64,000 nucleotides of DNA from JAZKHE01 sp040385525 (GCA_040385525.1 JAZKHE010000002.1:186001-250000); one strand, 5' to 3'; positions 26,786 to 37,600 are shown, counted from the stretch's first letter. Notes: generated by a model not told the origin, from the letters alone. Numbers and translations are program-made.

Positions 26786-27967
26786 TTATTCAAAAGCATT
26801 AAAACCAGTAACATCCATACCTGTAATTAACAAGTGAATATCATGCGTTCCTTCGTAAGTAATTACAGATTCTAAATTCATCATGTGGCGCATAATTGGG
26901 TACTCGCCTGTAATGCCCATTCCTCCATGTATTTGGCGTGCCTCACGAGCAATTTGTAATGCCATATTTACGCTATTACGTTTTGCCATAGATATTTGAG
27001 ATGGTGTAGCTTTTTCGTTGTTTTTTAACACGCCCAATCTCCAGCACATTAATTGCGCTTTTGTAATTTCGGTAATCATTTCAGCTAATTTTTTTTGTGT
27101 TAACTGAAAAGCACCAATTGGTTTTCCAAACTGAACTCTTTCTTTAGAATAACGTAATGCAGAATCGTAGCAATCCATAGCAGCGCCAATTGCTCCCCAA
27201 GATATTCCGTAACGAGCAGAATTTAGACAACTTAACGGTCCTTTTAAACCTTTAACGGTTGGGAATAAATTTTCTTTAGGAACTTTTACATTATCAAAAA
27301 CTAACTCTCCGGTTGCACTCGCTCTTAAACTCCATTTACCATGAGTTTCGGGTGTTGTAAAGCCTTCGTAACCTCTTTCAATAACCATTCCTCTAATGGC
27401 ACCTGTTTCATCTTTAGCCCAAACTACAGCTATATCAGCAAACGGAGCGTTAGATATCCACATTTTAGCACCATTTAAAACATAATGGTCGCCTTTATCT
27501 TTTATATTGGTAATCATACCGCTTGGGTTAGAACCATAATCTGGTTCAGTTAAACCAAAACAACCCATCATTTCGCCACTAGCTAATTTTGGAAGGTATT
27601 TGCGTTTTTGTTCTTCTGTACCAAAAGTATAAATTGGATACATTACTAACGAACTTTGCACAGATGCAGTAGAACGTAATCCAGAATCGCCTCTTTCTAA
27701 TTCTTGCATAAGCAAGCCATACGAAATTTGATCTAAACCTGCACCACCATATTCTTGTGGAATATATGGGCCAAAAGCACCAATTTCTGCTAAGCCTTTT
27801 ATCCATTGTTTTGGAAACTCAGCTTTTTGACAAGCATCTTCCACAATCGGAGAAACTTCTTTTTTTACCCATGCGCGAGCTGCGTCGCGAACCATTTTAT
27901 GTTCATCAGTTAAAAGCTCATCTAATAAGTAATAATCAGGAGCTTCAAATAAATCAGACTTTGCCAT
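26786..27967 (-). CDS. Acyl-CoA dehydrogenase, glutaryl-CoA dehydrogenase-like
   Basis: A 393-residue flavoenzyme. The acyl-CoA dehydrogenase signatures are clear: CFGLTEPDYGSNPSGM, WISNAPFADIAVVWA, and the C-terminal RQIHGGMGITGEYPIMRH. The catalytic base is E372 in TYEGTHDIH, the position used by glutaryl-CoA dehydrogenases, and SVQSSLVMYPI also matches that subgroup. The likely reaction is oxidative decarboxylation of glutaryl-CoA to crotonyl-CoA in lysine/tryptophan breakdown. No electron-transfer flavoprotein gene is nearby. It is transcribed alone from an exact TAnnTTTG promoter and ends at the shared terminator. Confidence 0.92.
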   Translation of the reverse strand: MAKSDLFEAPDYYLLDELLTDEHKMVRDAARAWVKKEVSPIVEDACQKAEFPKQWIKGLAEIGAFGPYIPQEYGGAGLDQISYGLLMQELERGDSGLRSTASVQSSLVMYPIYTFGTEEQKRKYLPKLASGEMMGCFGLTEPDYGSNPSGMITNIKDKGDHYVLNGAKMWISNAPFADIAVVWAKDETGAIRGMVIERGYEGFTTPETHGKWSLRASATGELVFDNVKVPKENLFPTVKGLKGPLSCLNSARYGISWGAIGAAMDCYDSALRYSKERVQFGKPIGAFQLTQKKLAEMITEITKAQLMCWRLGVLKNNEKATPSQISMAKRNSVNMALQIAREARQIHGGMGITGEYPIMRHMMNLESVITYEGTHDIHLLITGMDVTGFNAFE

Positions 27968-27996
27968 TGTATATTGTTTTTATCTTTTTGAGTATG

Positions 27997-28026
27997 CAAA
28001 AATAGCTATTTATTTAACTTGTAAAA
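27997..28026 (-). promoter_or_regulatory. Promoter of the acyl-CoA dehydrogenase gene
   Basis: On the minus strand TATTTTTG (28004-27997) matches the -7 consensus TAnnTTTG, with a TTTT (28026-28023) 18 bp upstream in the -33 position. It leaves a leader of about 20-25 bases before the ATG at 27967. Confidence 0.5.
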
Positions 28027-28097
28027 GCTAAAGCAATAAATACCTAAAATTGTTTAGGCTAATTATCAAATTTAGAGGCATTCTATATTGATTGTAT

Positions 28098-28105
28098 TAC
28101 TTTTG
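28098..28105 (+). promoter_or_regulatory. -7 element of the DUF4271-hemD promoter
   Basis: TACTTTTG matches TAnnTTTG exactly. It lies downstream of the TTG at 28092, where the reading frame opens, and upstream of the ATG at 28128, which decides the start of the DUF4271 gene in favour of the ATG. No convincing -33 is seen. Confidence 0.45.
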
Positions 28106-28127
28106 CAAAAAACAAGTTGGCTCGCAA

Positions 28128-28883
28128 ATGAGTTTTAAAAACCCATCGGTAAATCAAATTCGCTTTATTACTGTTAAAGATAGTTCGGCTATGGATACTG
28201 TTTTGGCTCCAAAACTCAGAGTTAGAAACTATAATACCGATTGGGTTTTTATATTGCTTTGTTTTTGTTTTGCTATGTTTGCTTTTATAAATACGGTTTA
28301 CAAAAAGCGTGTTTTGCAGTTAATGAAAGCCTTTTGGGTAAGTAATTACTCCAGCCAACTTGTAAAAGCCGAAAATGTTTTAATAAAACAAGCCTCATTA
28401 TTACTGTCTGTTTTGTTTTTGTTTAGTTTTTCGTTGTTTTCTTATCAATTAGTTCATCATTACTATCGAAATTTTCTGATTTACTCAGGGTTAGAGCTCT
28501 ATTTTTTAATAATGCTGTGTTTAATTGCTTTTTATGCTGTTAAACTGCTTTTTTTTACGTTAGTGGCGTTTATTTTTAATGCTGATGGCGAAACAAAAGA
28601 ATACACATTTAATGTTTTTTTAATAAACCAAACCATTGGTTTGTTATTGTTGCCTTTGGTAGCTTTAATAAACTATTTGCCCGCTAATAATCATGCGGTT
28701 TTGCTATTTATTGGCTTATTGCTTATTGTTTCGTTCTTTTTGTTTAGAATAATTAAAGGATTAGTTTCTTTGTGGTTTTCGGGAGTATTTTCTAAATCGT
28801 ATTTATTTTTATATCTTTGCGCCCTAGAAATTTTACCATTAATTGTAATTGGAAAGTTTATTTTTGATAAATACCAATTGTAA
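28128..28883 (+). CDS. DUF4271 integral membrane protein
   Basis: A 251-residue protein with about seven hydrophobic helices spread from residue 40 to the end, matching the Bacteroidota-specific DUF4271 family of unknown function. The reading frame extends to a TTG at 28092, but that codon lies upstream of the likely -7 promoter element, so ATG 28128 is preferred. The gene is commonly next to uroporphyrinogen-III synthase in Bacteroidota, as here (32-bp gap). A second TAnnTTTG-like element (TATCTTTG, 28812-28819) near its 3' end could give an extra promoter for hemD. No catalytic motif is visible. Confidence 0.8.
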   Translation: MSFKNPSVNQIRFITVKDSSAMDTVLAPKLRVRNYNTDWVFILLCFCFAMFAFINTVYKKRVLQLMKAFWVSNYSSQLVKAENVLIKQASLLLSVLFLFSFSLFSYQLVHHYYRNFLIYSGLELYFLIMLCLIAFYAVKLLFFTLVAFIFNADGETKEYTFNVFLINQTIGLLLLPLVALINYLPANNHAVLLFIGLLLIVSFFLFRIIKGLVSLWFSGVFSKSYLFLYLCALEILPLIVIGKFIFDKYQL

Positions 28884-28915
28884 CGAGTGTAAATAAAGAG
28901 AAGAAAAGGGCTACT

Positions 28916-29671
28916 ATGAACTTAAAAGTAAAAAGTATTCTTGTTACTCAGCCAAAACCTGAAACCGATAAGTCGCCTTATTTCGACTTAGCGAAAAAAT
29001 GCAATGTAAAAATCGATTTCAGATCGTTTATACATGTAGAAGGTGTTCCTGCAGCCGATTTTAGAAAAGAAAGAATAAACCTACCCGATTATACCGCTGT
29101 AATTTTAACTAGTAGAAACGCTGTCGATCATTTTTTTAGAATCTGTACAGAAATGCGTTATACAGTACCCGAAACGCTAAAATACTTTTGTATTTCTGAA
29201 TCTACAGCTTATTATTTACAGAAATATGTTGTGTTTAGAAAAAGAAAAATTTTTCATGGTAAACAAAAATTTTCTGATTTGATTGATACTCTAAAAAAAC
29301 ACAAAGAGGATAATTTTTTGTTTCCAGTTTCTGATATTCACAAAGAAGAAGGTCCAGAAATATTAGACGAGTTAAAAATTAAATATTCTAAAGCTGTTAT
29401 TTACAAAACAGTTTGCAGCGATTTATCTGATTTGGCAAAGGTAAACTACGATGTTTTGGTGTTTTTTAGTCCTTCTGGAATAAAATCATTGTTTCAAAAT
29501 TTCCCAAAATTTAAACAAAACAATACGCGTATTGCTGCATTTGGACCTACTACAGTAAAAGCCGTAATAGAGGCTGGTTTAAAGCTAGATATTGAAGCGC
29601 CAATGCCTAAAGCACCATCTATGACAATGGCTTTAGAACAGTATATTGCAAAAGCAAATAAAGGCAAATAA
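28916..29671 (+). CDS. hemD: Uroporphyrinogen-III synthase
   Basis: A 251-residue protein of the HemD family, which closes and inverts ring D of hydroxymethylbilane to make uroporphyrinogen III on the way to haem. The two-lobed fold is suggested by the paired segments YTAVILTSRNAVDHFF in lobe 1 and VLVFFSPSGIKSLF in lobe 2, and the end IAAFGPTTVKAVIEAGL is typical. The family diverges strongly, so few residues are invariant; the neighbours (DUF4271 upstream, rnpA 31 bp downstream) support the call. Cytoplasmic, no unusual features. Confidence 0.87.
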   Translation: MNLKVKSILVTQPKPETDKSPYFDLAKKCNVKIDFRSFIHVEGVPAADFRKERINLPDYTAVILTSRNAVDHFFRICTEMRYTVPETLKYFCISESTAYYLQKYVVFRKRKIFHGKQKFSDLIDTLKKHKEDNFLFPVSDIHKEEGPEILDELKIKYSKAVIYKTVCSDLSDLAKVNYDVLVFFSPSGIKSLFQNFPKFKQNNTRIAAFGPTTVKAVIEAGLKLDIEAPMPKAPSMTMALEQYIAKANKGK

Positions 29672-29702
29672 ACGGTTTGTTTATTATTACTACCTTTAAG
29701 TG

Positions 29703-30092
29703 ATGCGTAAATTATTACCTAAAACGACTCGCTTAAAAAGCCGAAAAGACATTTCTTTTATTTTTTTAAAAGGTAAATCTGTTTTTGTACATCCTATAAA
29801 AGTGAATTACAGCATTAATACCGATGAAAAATCGGTACAACTAGTTTTTGGAATAAGCGTATCAAAAAGAAATTTTTCAAAAGCAGTAGATCGTAATCGT
29901 ATAAAACGTTTGCTACGCGAGTCTATCCGCTTAAACAAAAGTGAATTAGAAATTGAACTAAACACTAAAAACATAAAGATAAAATGTATGTTTGCATACA
30001 TAGGCAAGCAAATGCCCGACTTTGCTTTAATCAACGAAAAAATTATTTTAACTTTACGTCAACTGAAAACAATAAATGAACCAAGTTCTTAG
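29703..30092 (+). CDS. rnpA: Ribonuclease P protein component
   Basis: A 129-residue basic protein that helps RNase P RNA mature the 5' ends of tRNAs. The RNR signature region is clear: FGISVSKRNFSKAVDRNRIKRLLRES. The frame can start at GTG 29700 or the adjoining ATG 29703; I use the ATG. Its last 17 bases overlap yidD, the classical rnpA-yidD arrangement. Unlike many bacteria, rpmH and dnaA are not nearby; instead the pair follows hemD. Confidence 0.93.
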   Translation: MRKLLPKTTRLKSRKDISFIFLKGKSVFVHPIKVNYSINTDEKSVQLVFGISVSKRNFSKAVDRNRIKRLLRESIRLNKSELEIELNTKNIKIKCMFAYIGKQMPDFALINEKIILTLRQLKTINEPSS

Positions 30093-30297
30093 TTTTCCTT
30101 TAATAATATTGATTAAAGTGTATCAACTTTTAATATCGCCTTATTTGCCTAATGCCTGCAGATATAATCCTACTTGCTCTCAATATGGATTAGAAGCATT
30201 AAAAAAATATGGACCTATAAAAGGAGGTTGGTTAACTTTAAAAAGAATTTTATCTTGTAATCCTTGGGGTGGCCATGGTCAGGACCCAGTACCATAA
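30076..30297 (+). CDS. yidD: Membrane protein insertion efficiency factor YidD
   Basis: A 73-residue protein with the invariant YidD layout: an amphipathic, membrane-associated N-terminus (LIILIKVYQLLISPYLP), the cysteine signature CRYNPTCSQYGLEALKKYG and the end RILSCNPWGGHGQDPVP. It assists YidC-dependent insertion of inner-membrane proteins. It starts inside the rnpA coding sequence (17-bp overlap), so translation is probably coupled. The S41 protease gene follows after 11 bp. Confidence 0.95.
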   Translation: MNQVLSFPLIILIKVYQLLISPYLPNACRYNPTCSQYGLEALKKYGPIKGGWLTLKRILSCNPWGGHGQDPVP

Positions 30298-30308
30298 ACA
30301 GAATTAGA

Positions 30309-32057
30309 ATGAAAAATAGATTTAAAAAATTAAAAATTTTTGTTGTAATTATTTCAATTGCCATTTCAGCTTTTGTAAGCAGTGCCTTTGTAGATAATTA
30401 CTTCGAAATATCTAAAAACATTGATATTTTCACTACGCTGTTTCGCGAAATAAATTTGTATTACGTTGATGAGGTAAAGCCTGGCGAAATAATAAAAAAA
30501 GGAATTGATTCTATGTTAGAAGCTTTAGATCCTTACACCAACTACATTCCAGAAACAGATATTGAAGATTATCGTTTTATGACAACAGGTCAGTATGGTG
30601 GAATTGGCGCTTTGGTTCGTAAAAAAGGCGATTACATTGCAATTGCAGAACCTTATGAGGATTCGCCTGCTGTAAAAGCGGGATTAATGGCTGGAGATTT
30701 AATTTTAGAAGTTGAAGGAAAATCGATTAAAGGAAAAAACACCGAAGATGTAAGCAAAATGCTTAAAGGGCAATCGGGCACGCAAGTAAAAATTTTAATT
30801 GAAAGACCAGGTGAACAAAAACCAATCGAAAAAATAATTACTCGTCAAGAAATTAAAATTAAAAGCGTTCCTTATTTTGGCGTTATTAAAGACGATGTAG
30901 GTTATATTCGATTAACTCAGTTTACAGAAAATTGTAGTAAAGAAGTAAAAGCTGCTTTTGACGAATTAAAAACTAAAAACAATGTTAAGTCTATAATATT
31001 AGATTTAAGAGGTAATCCGGGTGGTTTACTACATGAATCAATTAATATTGTAAACTTATTTGTAGATAAAGGTGTAGACGTTGTTAGCACTAAAGGAAAA
31101 GTACAAGAGTGGAATAAAACTTACAAAGCACTTAATGTTCCGGTTGATGTAAATATTCCTGTTGTTGTATTAATAAACAGAGGTTCAGCATCAGCATCAG
31201 AAATTGTTTCGGGTTCTATTCAAGATTTAGATAGAGGTGTTGTATTGGGGCAACGCTCTTACGGAAAAGGTTTAGTGCAAACCACACGCGATTTAGTTTA
31301 CAATTCTAAACTAAAAGTAACCACAGCAAAATATTATGTGCCAAGCGGAAGATGCATTCAGGCTTTAGATTATACACATAGAAATAAAGATGGTAGCGTA
31401 GGAAAAATCCCTGATTCGTTAGTTACAAAATTTAAAACAAAAAACGGAAGAGTTGTTTTTGATGGAGGAGGAATAAATCCAGACATTACAACCAACATAA
31501 AAGAATGGAGTAAAATTGCATTTAGTTTAGAAGCAAAATCGCATGTGTTTGATTTTGCAACAAACTACAGATTAAAAAATCCAACAATATCTAACGCAAA
31601 AGAATTTAGATTGACTGATGCTGAATACGCTGATTTCGTTGCCTTTGTAAAAGATAAAGATTACGACTATGTAACAGCAACAGATAGATTATTAAAAGAT
31701 TTAAAACAAACTGCCGAAAAAGAAAAATATTTTGAAGCTGCAGCAAAAGAATACGAAGCTTTAAAAACAAAAATGATGCACAACAAAAATGACGATTTAA
31801 TTACCTTTAAAACGGAGATTAAAGAGTTGTTGGAGCAAGAAATTGTATCGCGTTATTATTTGCAAAAAGGTAAGTTAGAAAACAATTTACAAAAAGATAA
31901 CGATGTAAAAAGAGCGATAGAAATTTTAAACGATAAAAAATTCTATACCGATATTTTAACAGGAAAATATATTGAGCCTGCTAAAACAGAAGTAACAACA
32001 ATTAAAAACTCTAATAACGACGAGCAAGAGGAACAACCAGCGTTTGATGGTGAGTAG
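30309..32057 (+). CDS. C-terminal processing protease (S41 family, PDZ domain)
   Basis: A protein of about 582 residues with an N-terminal membrane anchor or signal (KIFVVIISIAISAFVSSAF), a dimerisation region, a PDZ domain (about residues 85-165, YGGIGALVRKKGDY to LIERPGE) and the S41 protease core. The serine motif RGSASASEIVSGS and the lysine motif GQRSYGKGLVQT form the Ser-Lys dyad. It degrades or trims periplasmic proteins from the C-terminus. The frame opens at 30264 inside yidD, but ATG 30309 gives the usual MKNRFKKLK start. The long charged C-terminal tail (about 400-582) is typical of Bacteroidota members. Confidence 0.92.
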   Translation: MKNRFKKLKIFVVIISIAISAFVSSAFVDNYFEISKNIDIFTTLFREINLYYVDEVKPGEIIKKGIDSMLEALDPYTNYIPETDIEDYRFMTTGQYGGIGALVRKKGDYIAIAEPYEDSPAVKAGLMAGDLILEVEGKSIKGKNTEDVSKMLKGQSGTQVKILIERPGEQKPIEKIITRQEIKIKSVPYFGVIKDDVGYIRLTQFTENCSKEVKAAFDELKTKNNVKSIILDLRGNPGGLLHESINIVNLFVDKGVDVVSTKGKVQEWNKTYKALNVPVDVNIPVVVLINRGSASASEIVSGSIQDLDRGVVLGQRSYGKGLVQTTRDLVYNSKLKVTTAKYYVPSGRCIQALDYTHRNKDGSVGKIPDSLVTKFKTKNGRVVFDGGGINPDITTNIKEWSKIAFSLEAKSHVFDFATNYRLKNPTISNAKEFRLTDAEYADFVAFVKDKDYDYVTATDRLLKDLKQTAEKEKYFEAAAKEYEALKTKMMHNKNDDLITFKTEIKELLEQEIVSRYYLQKGKLENNLQKDNDVKRAIEILNDKKFYTDILTGKYIEPAKTEVTTIKNSNNDEQEEQPAFDGE

Positions 32058-32071
32058 TTGAGAGTAGAGTT

Positions 32072-33640
32072 ATGATTTATTACAAAGAGTTTAACAATAA
32101 AAATGTTTATTTAGTTGCATTAGCTACTCTTGCAATTGGGCTTCCGTGGTCTAACTTGTTAATGAGCATTGCTCAAATTATTTTAATAGTTAATTGGATA
32201 TTTGGATTAGATTTTAAAAATAAGTTTGCTCTTGCAAAGCAAAATACATCTTTACTCTTAATAGTATCTTTATCTGTTTTGCACCTTGTTGGCTTGTTGT
32301 ATTCATCAAACTTTACTTATGCTTTTAAAGACATAATAAATAAACTCCCGCTGTTTGTTTTGCCTTTGGTTATAGCTACTTCAAAGCCGCTTGCTAAATT
32401 TGAATTTAAATTTATTTTGTATTTTTTTTGCGCCGCTACAGTTATAACTACGTTTTTAAACTTAGGTTATTATTTTGGAATTTTTGTAGATATAAATCAC
32501 CCAAGCGGATTTTTTTCAAACTACATTTCACACATTCGGTATTCATTAGTAATTTGTTTAGCTATTTTTATTTTGTTTAATTATGCTTTTAGAAAAAGTG
32601 AGCTATCAAAAAAATGTTTTGTATTAGCAGTAATTAGTATTGTGTGGTTGATAGTTTATCTGTTTTTGTTAAAATCGCTAACGGGTATAATTGTTTTTTT
32701 TGTAGTAACAATCGCCATATTTTTTTATTTTAGTTTTATACAAAAACAAAACTTTGCTAATAGGTGGATTTTTATTTCGCTATTAATAATTTTTATTTTC
32801 ACTGTATTTTCATTTTATAATGTTGTAAAAAAATATTATGAAACAAAACCACTTAACTGGAAAACTTTGGAATTAAAAACAATTAACGGAAATAATTACG
32901 AGCATAATTGGCTTGGTAATCAGCGAGAAAATGGTAATTACGTAGGTGTATATGTTTGTTGGGTAGAGCTTGAAAAAGAATGGGTTAAAAAAAGCACAAA
33001 AAATTATATGGGCGAAGATAGTCTAGGTCAATCGTTACGATTTACGCTTATTCGCTATTTGGCATCTAAAAATTTAAGAAAAGATTCGGTAGGCTTAAAC
33101 GCGTTAAGCGCACACGATATTAAAATGATAGAAAGTGGAGCTACCAATTTTTTACCAAAACAAGGTTTACATGCGCGTGTAGAAATGCTTTTGTTTGAGT
33201 TTGAAAATTATATGCTGGGTGGCAATCCAAGTGGACATTCGGTTGCACAGCGCTTAGAGTATTGGAAAACCGCAATGAGTATTATTAAACAAAATTTTTG
33301 GTTTGGAGTAGGCACGGGAGATGTTAGCGATTCCTTTAAGCAAGCTTACATTGAAACAAACTCACCATTAGATGAGCGGTGGCGACTAAGAGCACACAAC
33401 CAATATATTTCAATATTTGTTGCCTTTGGTGCTTTTGGCTTTTTAATTTTTTTCGCGTCATTATTTTCACCAATAATTTTATTGTATAAAAAGTCGACAT
33501 TTAACTATGTTGTTTTTTTAATAATTGTTTGTTTATCATTTCTTACCGAAGACACCTTAGAAACGCAAGCTGGCGTTACTTTCTTTGCTTTTTTTAATTC
33601 TTATTTGTTGTTTGCCTACAGAAAGGAAAAACAAAAATGA
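32072..33640 (+). CDS. O-antigen ligase family protein (Wzy/WaaL-like)
   Basis: A 522-residue membrane protein with about ten helices and one large external loop (about residues 255-420). The loop includes QRLEYWKTAMSIIKQNFWFGVGTGDV, the conserved Wzy_C/WaaL segment, and RAHNQYISIFVAFGAFGF, which contains the conserved histidine. Such proteins join or polymerise lipid-linked glycans at the periplasmic face. It overlaps the next glycosyltransferase gene by 4 bp (ATGA), supporting a shared polysaccharide role. Whether the acceptor is lipid A, another glycan or a protein cannot be told. Confidence 0.85.
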   Translation: MIYYKEFNNKNVYLVALATLAIGLPWSNLLMSIAQIILIVNWIFGLDFKNKFALAKQNTSLLLIVSLSVLHLVGLLYSSNFTYAFKDIINKLPLFVLPLVIATSKPLAKFEFKFILYFFCAATVITTFLNLGYYFGIFVDINHPSGFFSNYISHIRYSLVICLAIFILFNYAFRKSELSKKCFVLAVISIVWLIVYLFLLKSLTGIIVFFVVTIAIFFYFSFIQKQNFANRWIFISLLIIFIFTVFSFYNVVKKYYETKPLNWKTLELKTINGNNYEHNWLGNQRENGNYVGVYVCWVELEKEWVKKSTKNYMGEDSLGQSLRFTLIRYLASKNLRKDSVGLNALSAHDIKMIESGATNFLPKQGLHARVEMLLFEFENYMLGGNPSGHSVAQRLEYWKTAMSIIKQNFWFGVGTGDVSDSFKQAYIETNSPLDERWRLRAHNQYISIFVAFGAFGFLIFFASLFSPIILLYKKSTFNYVVFLIIVCLSFLTEDTLETQAGVTFFAFFNSYLLFAYRKEKQK

Positions 33641-34578
33641 AATCCATTTCGGTAGTAATTCCAAATTATAATGGAAAACAATTATTAGAAAAAAACTTAC
33701 CAGCTGTTTTTGCAGCATTAAAAAATGTTTTAGATTACGAAGTTATAGTTGCGGATGATGCATCTATTGATGATTCTGTTAAGTACATTGAAAGCAATTG
33801 GCAAAACGTTTTTTTGGTAAAAAACACAATAAATGGTGGCTTTTCTAAAAACATAAATTCTGGTTTTAAGGTCGCTTCAAAAGAATTAGTATTGGCTTTA
33901 AATAGCGATGTGCTTTTAAGCGAAGATTATTTTGTTGATCAGTTTAAATATTTTGAATCTCCAGAAACATTTGGTGTTATGGGGAATATTTACAATAATG
34001 GCAAATTAATAGATGCTGCAAAATATCCGGTTTGGAAAGCAGGTAAATTAGTAACTACTTTAAACGTAGAAATTTTAAGTGAAAATCGAGAGTGGATTCC
34101 TACTTTATTTTTGTCGGGAGCAAATGCCCTAATGGAAAGAAAAAAGTTAATGCAGTTAAACGGTATGGATGAAATTTATTCTCCATTTTATATGGAAGAC
34201 GTTGATTTATCAGTAAGGGCGTGGCGAATGGGTTGGAAATGTTATTACGATCCAAAATCTAATTGCAATCATATTATTTCTTCAACAATTGACAGTAACA
34301 ATAAAAAAAGTTTCGTTAAATTTATTTCAAAACGAAACAAATTAATTTTTCATCACATTCATTTAAGCGGATATAGAAGATTATTTTGGCAAACCGAAAT
34401 TGTTTTTAATTTGTTGTATAGATGGCTTTCTTTTTCATGCGATTATTACAAAATTTATGTCGAATTTAAGTCGCAAACGGAATCTAAAAATAAAAGAAAT
34501 GAATTTCCATTTTCGCTACAAACGGTTACAAATCAAATTTTAACATTTTATAAAGCCCTAAAAATCAAGCTTTTTTAA
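33637..34578 (+). CDS. Glycosyltransferase family 2
   Basis: A 313-residue GT-A-fold transferase. The N-terminus ISVVIPNYNGKQLLEKNL leads into the nucleotide-binding DYEVIVADDASIDDSV, the DxD-like region LALNSDVLLSEDYF and the acceptor-side motif FYMEDVDLSVRAWRMGWKCYYDP. It resembles rhamnosyl-type GT2 enzymes. A weakly hydrophobic C-terminus (YRRLFWQTEIVFNLLYRWLSF) suggests membrane association. The start overlaps the stop of the O-antigen ligase (ATGA), so the two are probably translated together for surface-glycan synthesis. Donor and acceptor sugars are unknown. Confidence 0.9.
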   Translation: MKSISVVIPNYNGKQLLEKNLPAVFAALKNVLDYEVIVADDASIDDSVKYIESNWQNVFLVKNTINGGFSKNINSGFKVASKELVLALNSDVLLSEDYFVDQFKYFESPETFGVMGNIYNNGKLIDAAKYPVWKAGKLVTTLNVEILSENREWIPTLFLSGANALMERKKLMQLNGMDEIYSPFYMEDVDLSVRAWRMGWKCYYDPKSNCNHIISSTIDSNNKKSFVKFISKRNKLIFHHIHLSGYRRLFWQTEIVFNLLYRWLSFSCDYYKIYVEFKSQTESKNKRNEFPFSLQTVTNQILTFYKALKIKLF

Positions 34579-34657
34579 ATTTATCGAAAAAAACCAATTG
34601 TTAAACCACAGATTTCGCTAAATTATACTATATTTACTTCCAAAATAAATTTGTCTC

Positions 34658-37600
34658 ATGAAAAAGTATTTACTAATTTTTATAGCTTTAGTTACTATAA
34701 ACCAAATAGGTTTTTCTCAAACAATATTGTGCACACCACCAAGCGATGTTTGTGAATCGGGTAATTACAATATAGCTTACACAGCTGATTTTACCCCTGG
34801 GGCAAGCAATATTTTTACAGTAGAATTATCTGATGAGTTTGGTCTTTTTGGTTCTCCATTAGTAGTAGGTAGCGCAGTTAGCACTTTATCTACAGACAAT
34901 ATAAGTTTTACTATGCCCTCCTCATTTGTACCTGGTGGAGTTTATTTTATTAGAGTAAATTCATCAGATATTCCTGTAGACGGAACTAGTGCTTTTATAA
35001 ATGCAATTAAACCAAATGCAGATGCTGGTATAGATCAAGGTATTTGTTCAACTGCAGGTTCTGCAAATTTAATAGCATTCGCAGATGATTATACAAATGT
35101 ATCGTGGGTTTCAAACGGAACAGGTACATTTTCTCCAAACAATACTGTTCTTAATCCAGACTATATTCCTAATGTTGCAGACGAAGGACAAACTTTAACT
35201 TTAACAATGATTGTGTCTCATTCTTCGTGTCCATCGTCTGACACGTATGATGATATGTTGCTCACTATTGAAGCACAAAGTAGTGTTAATGCAGGTTCTA
35301 ACATTATTATTTGTGCAAACGAAAATGTTAACTTATCAGGAAGTTTATTTGGTATGGGTGCTATATGGTCTAGTTCTGGCGGAGGTTTTTTTGATAATTC
35401 AACCTCTATGAATGCAATTTACACTCCTGATGCAAATGATATTATAAACGGATCTGTTCAATTAACTTTAAGCGCAGTAGGAGGTGGTTATTGTTCTGCG
35501 CCTTCAGATGCTGTAGATATAACAATTAACCCAGGCCCAACTGTAAATGCAGGTTTCGATCAAAGTATTTGCAATGGACCATTTACAACCTTATCGGGTT
35601 CTTTTACGGGTGCTACAGGAATAATTTGGTCAAGTCCAACAGGAACTTTTACAGATGATACCGATCCTTCATCAGATTATTATCCTTCAGGTTTAGAGTT
35701 TTCTGCAGGCGAAGCAGTAATCGCTATTGAAACAACTGGTAATGGAATATGTATGCCAGTAAGAGATACTGTGTTTATCACTTTGTATAACGCTCCGGTC
35801 ATTGATGCAGGTTTAGATCAAACAATTTGTGAAGGAAGCAATGCTAATCTTAATGGTTTTGTTAATGGTGGACCACAAACACCAACCATGTTTTGGTCAA
35901 CAACAGGTTCTGGAACATTTACAGATATAAATGATCCAAATGCTATTTATACACCACATGCAGCAGATATTACAGCTGGAAGTGTTAGTTTAATTGCAAA
36001 TGCTGTTCATGGTTCTTGTTTAAACTATAGAGATACAATGCAAATTACCTTTAAACCTCTTCCTGTTGTAAATTTTACAGCACCCGCATCTGCTTGTGCT
36101 TTTAATCCAGTTACTTTTACTGATGTTTCTACCATTTCTTCAGGTTCAATTGTTGGGTATAATTGGTTTTTTGCAGATGATAGCTCTACAGGAAACACAT
36201 CTACAATAACTCACTCTTATAATACAGGAGGTGTATTTGGAATTACTTTAGATGTTACTTCCGATTTAGGATGTGTTTCTTCTGGAGGCTGGAATATTAT
36301 TATTACTTCAGGTGTAGATTTAGCAATTAACGTAATTGGTAACGATACCATTTGCCAAGGCGAAAGTTTAATTTTATCAGCAGTAAGTAGTGATGCAACT
36401 TCTTATAATTGGTTAAATACAGCTGAAACTACAACTACAATACATTTATCTCAACCAACTGTTTCTGAATATTATGTTGTGCAGGCACAAAACGCTAGCT
36501 GTAGCAGAAAAGATTCTGTATATGTAATGGTTAAAATGAAACCATCATTATCTTTTACTATTACCGATGCAACTTGCGGAAACGCTAATGGTGCGGCTAC
36601 AGCCTTACCTTCTGGTTCTTCGCCTTTTCAATATTTATGGAATCATAATGGTTCAACAGTTGCTTTTGTAACAGGGCTTATAGCTGACTCTTATTTGTTT
36701 ACCTTAACAGATAAATCAGGTTGTACACAAACTGCTTATGCAAATATTGGTAATGCAGATGGACCAGTAATTTCCGGTGTTTCAAACACTAACGCAAGTT
36801 GTGCTAGTGTGTGCGATGGTTCTACAACAGTTTCTGTTAGTGGTGGAGCTGCTCCTTATGTTTTTAATTGGGGAACTTTAAGCGCTGCTAACTCTCCGAG
36901 TGTATCTGCAATATGTGTAGGTAATCATTCGTTTAGTATTACTGATGCAAATAGTTGTGTTACAAATGGAGTTGCATCCATTTCAGCAAACGGAACCGAC
37001 CCAATTATTTTTGGTAAAGTTTCTTTATCATCAACAGGAATAAATAATGGAGTTGTTGAATTGCTTGGCAACACTCCAGGTACTTTGGCAATGGCGGCTT
37101 ACGCTACTGCAAACGTTGATGCGAATGGAAACTATGTTTTTTCTGGAGTACCTGCTGGTTCTTATTTGTTATCGGCTGAAGCTAACGACGTAGCGTATCC
37201 TTTTGCCGCAAAAACGTATTATGTAAACGCAAACAATTGGTTAGATGCAACGTCTGTTTCAGCAACATGTAATACAAGTGCAGAAAGAAACATCAATTTA
37301 ATTGGTTTTGCAGCTATGACTGGAAGCGATTTAGTTAGAGGAACTATTTACGATTTAAATCCTGGTAAAACAAATGTTGTTGGCGATCCAATACCTGGTG
37401 TTGATGTTTCGTTAGAGCAAAACCCCGGAGGAATTATGGTTGCGCAAACCACAACAGATAATGATGGTAAATACGAATTTGCAAACGTACCTACTGGAAG
37501 TTTTACATTATTTGTAGATATGCCAGGTGTGGGTATGACTTCATCTCATGAAATTGTTACTGGTGGTGGAGCAGTTCACGAAGACAATAATTTTTATGTG

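Noticed and set aside
30264..30308. Start of the S41 protease inside yidD
   Set aside because: The added 15 residues are the yidD C-terminal codons in another frame; ATG 30309 begins the normal membrane anchor.
37200..37220. ATGTAAAC word inside the T9SS cargo gene at about 37218 as a regulon site
   Set aside because: A single box within coding sequence, with no second or third box at the right spacing and no -7 element.
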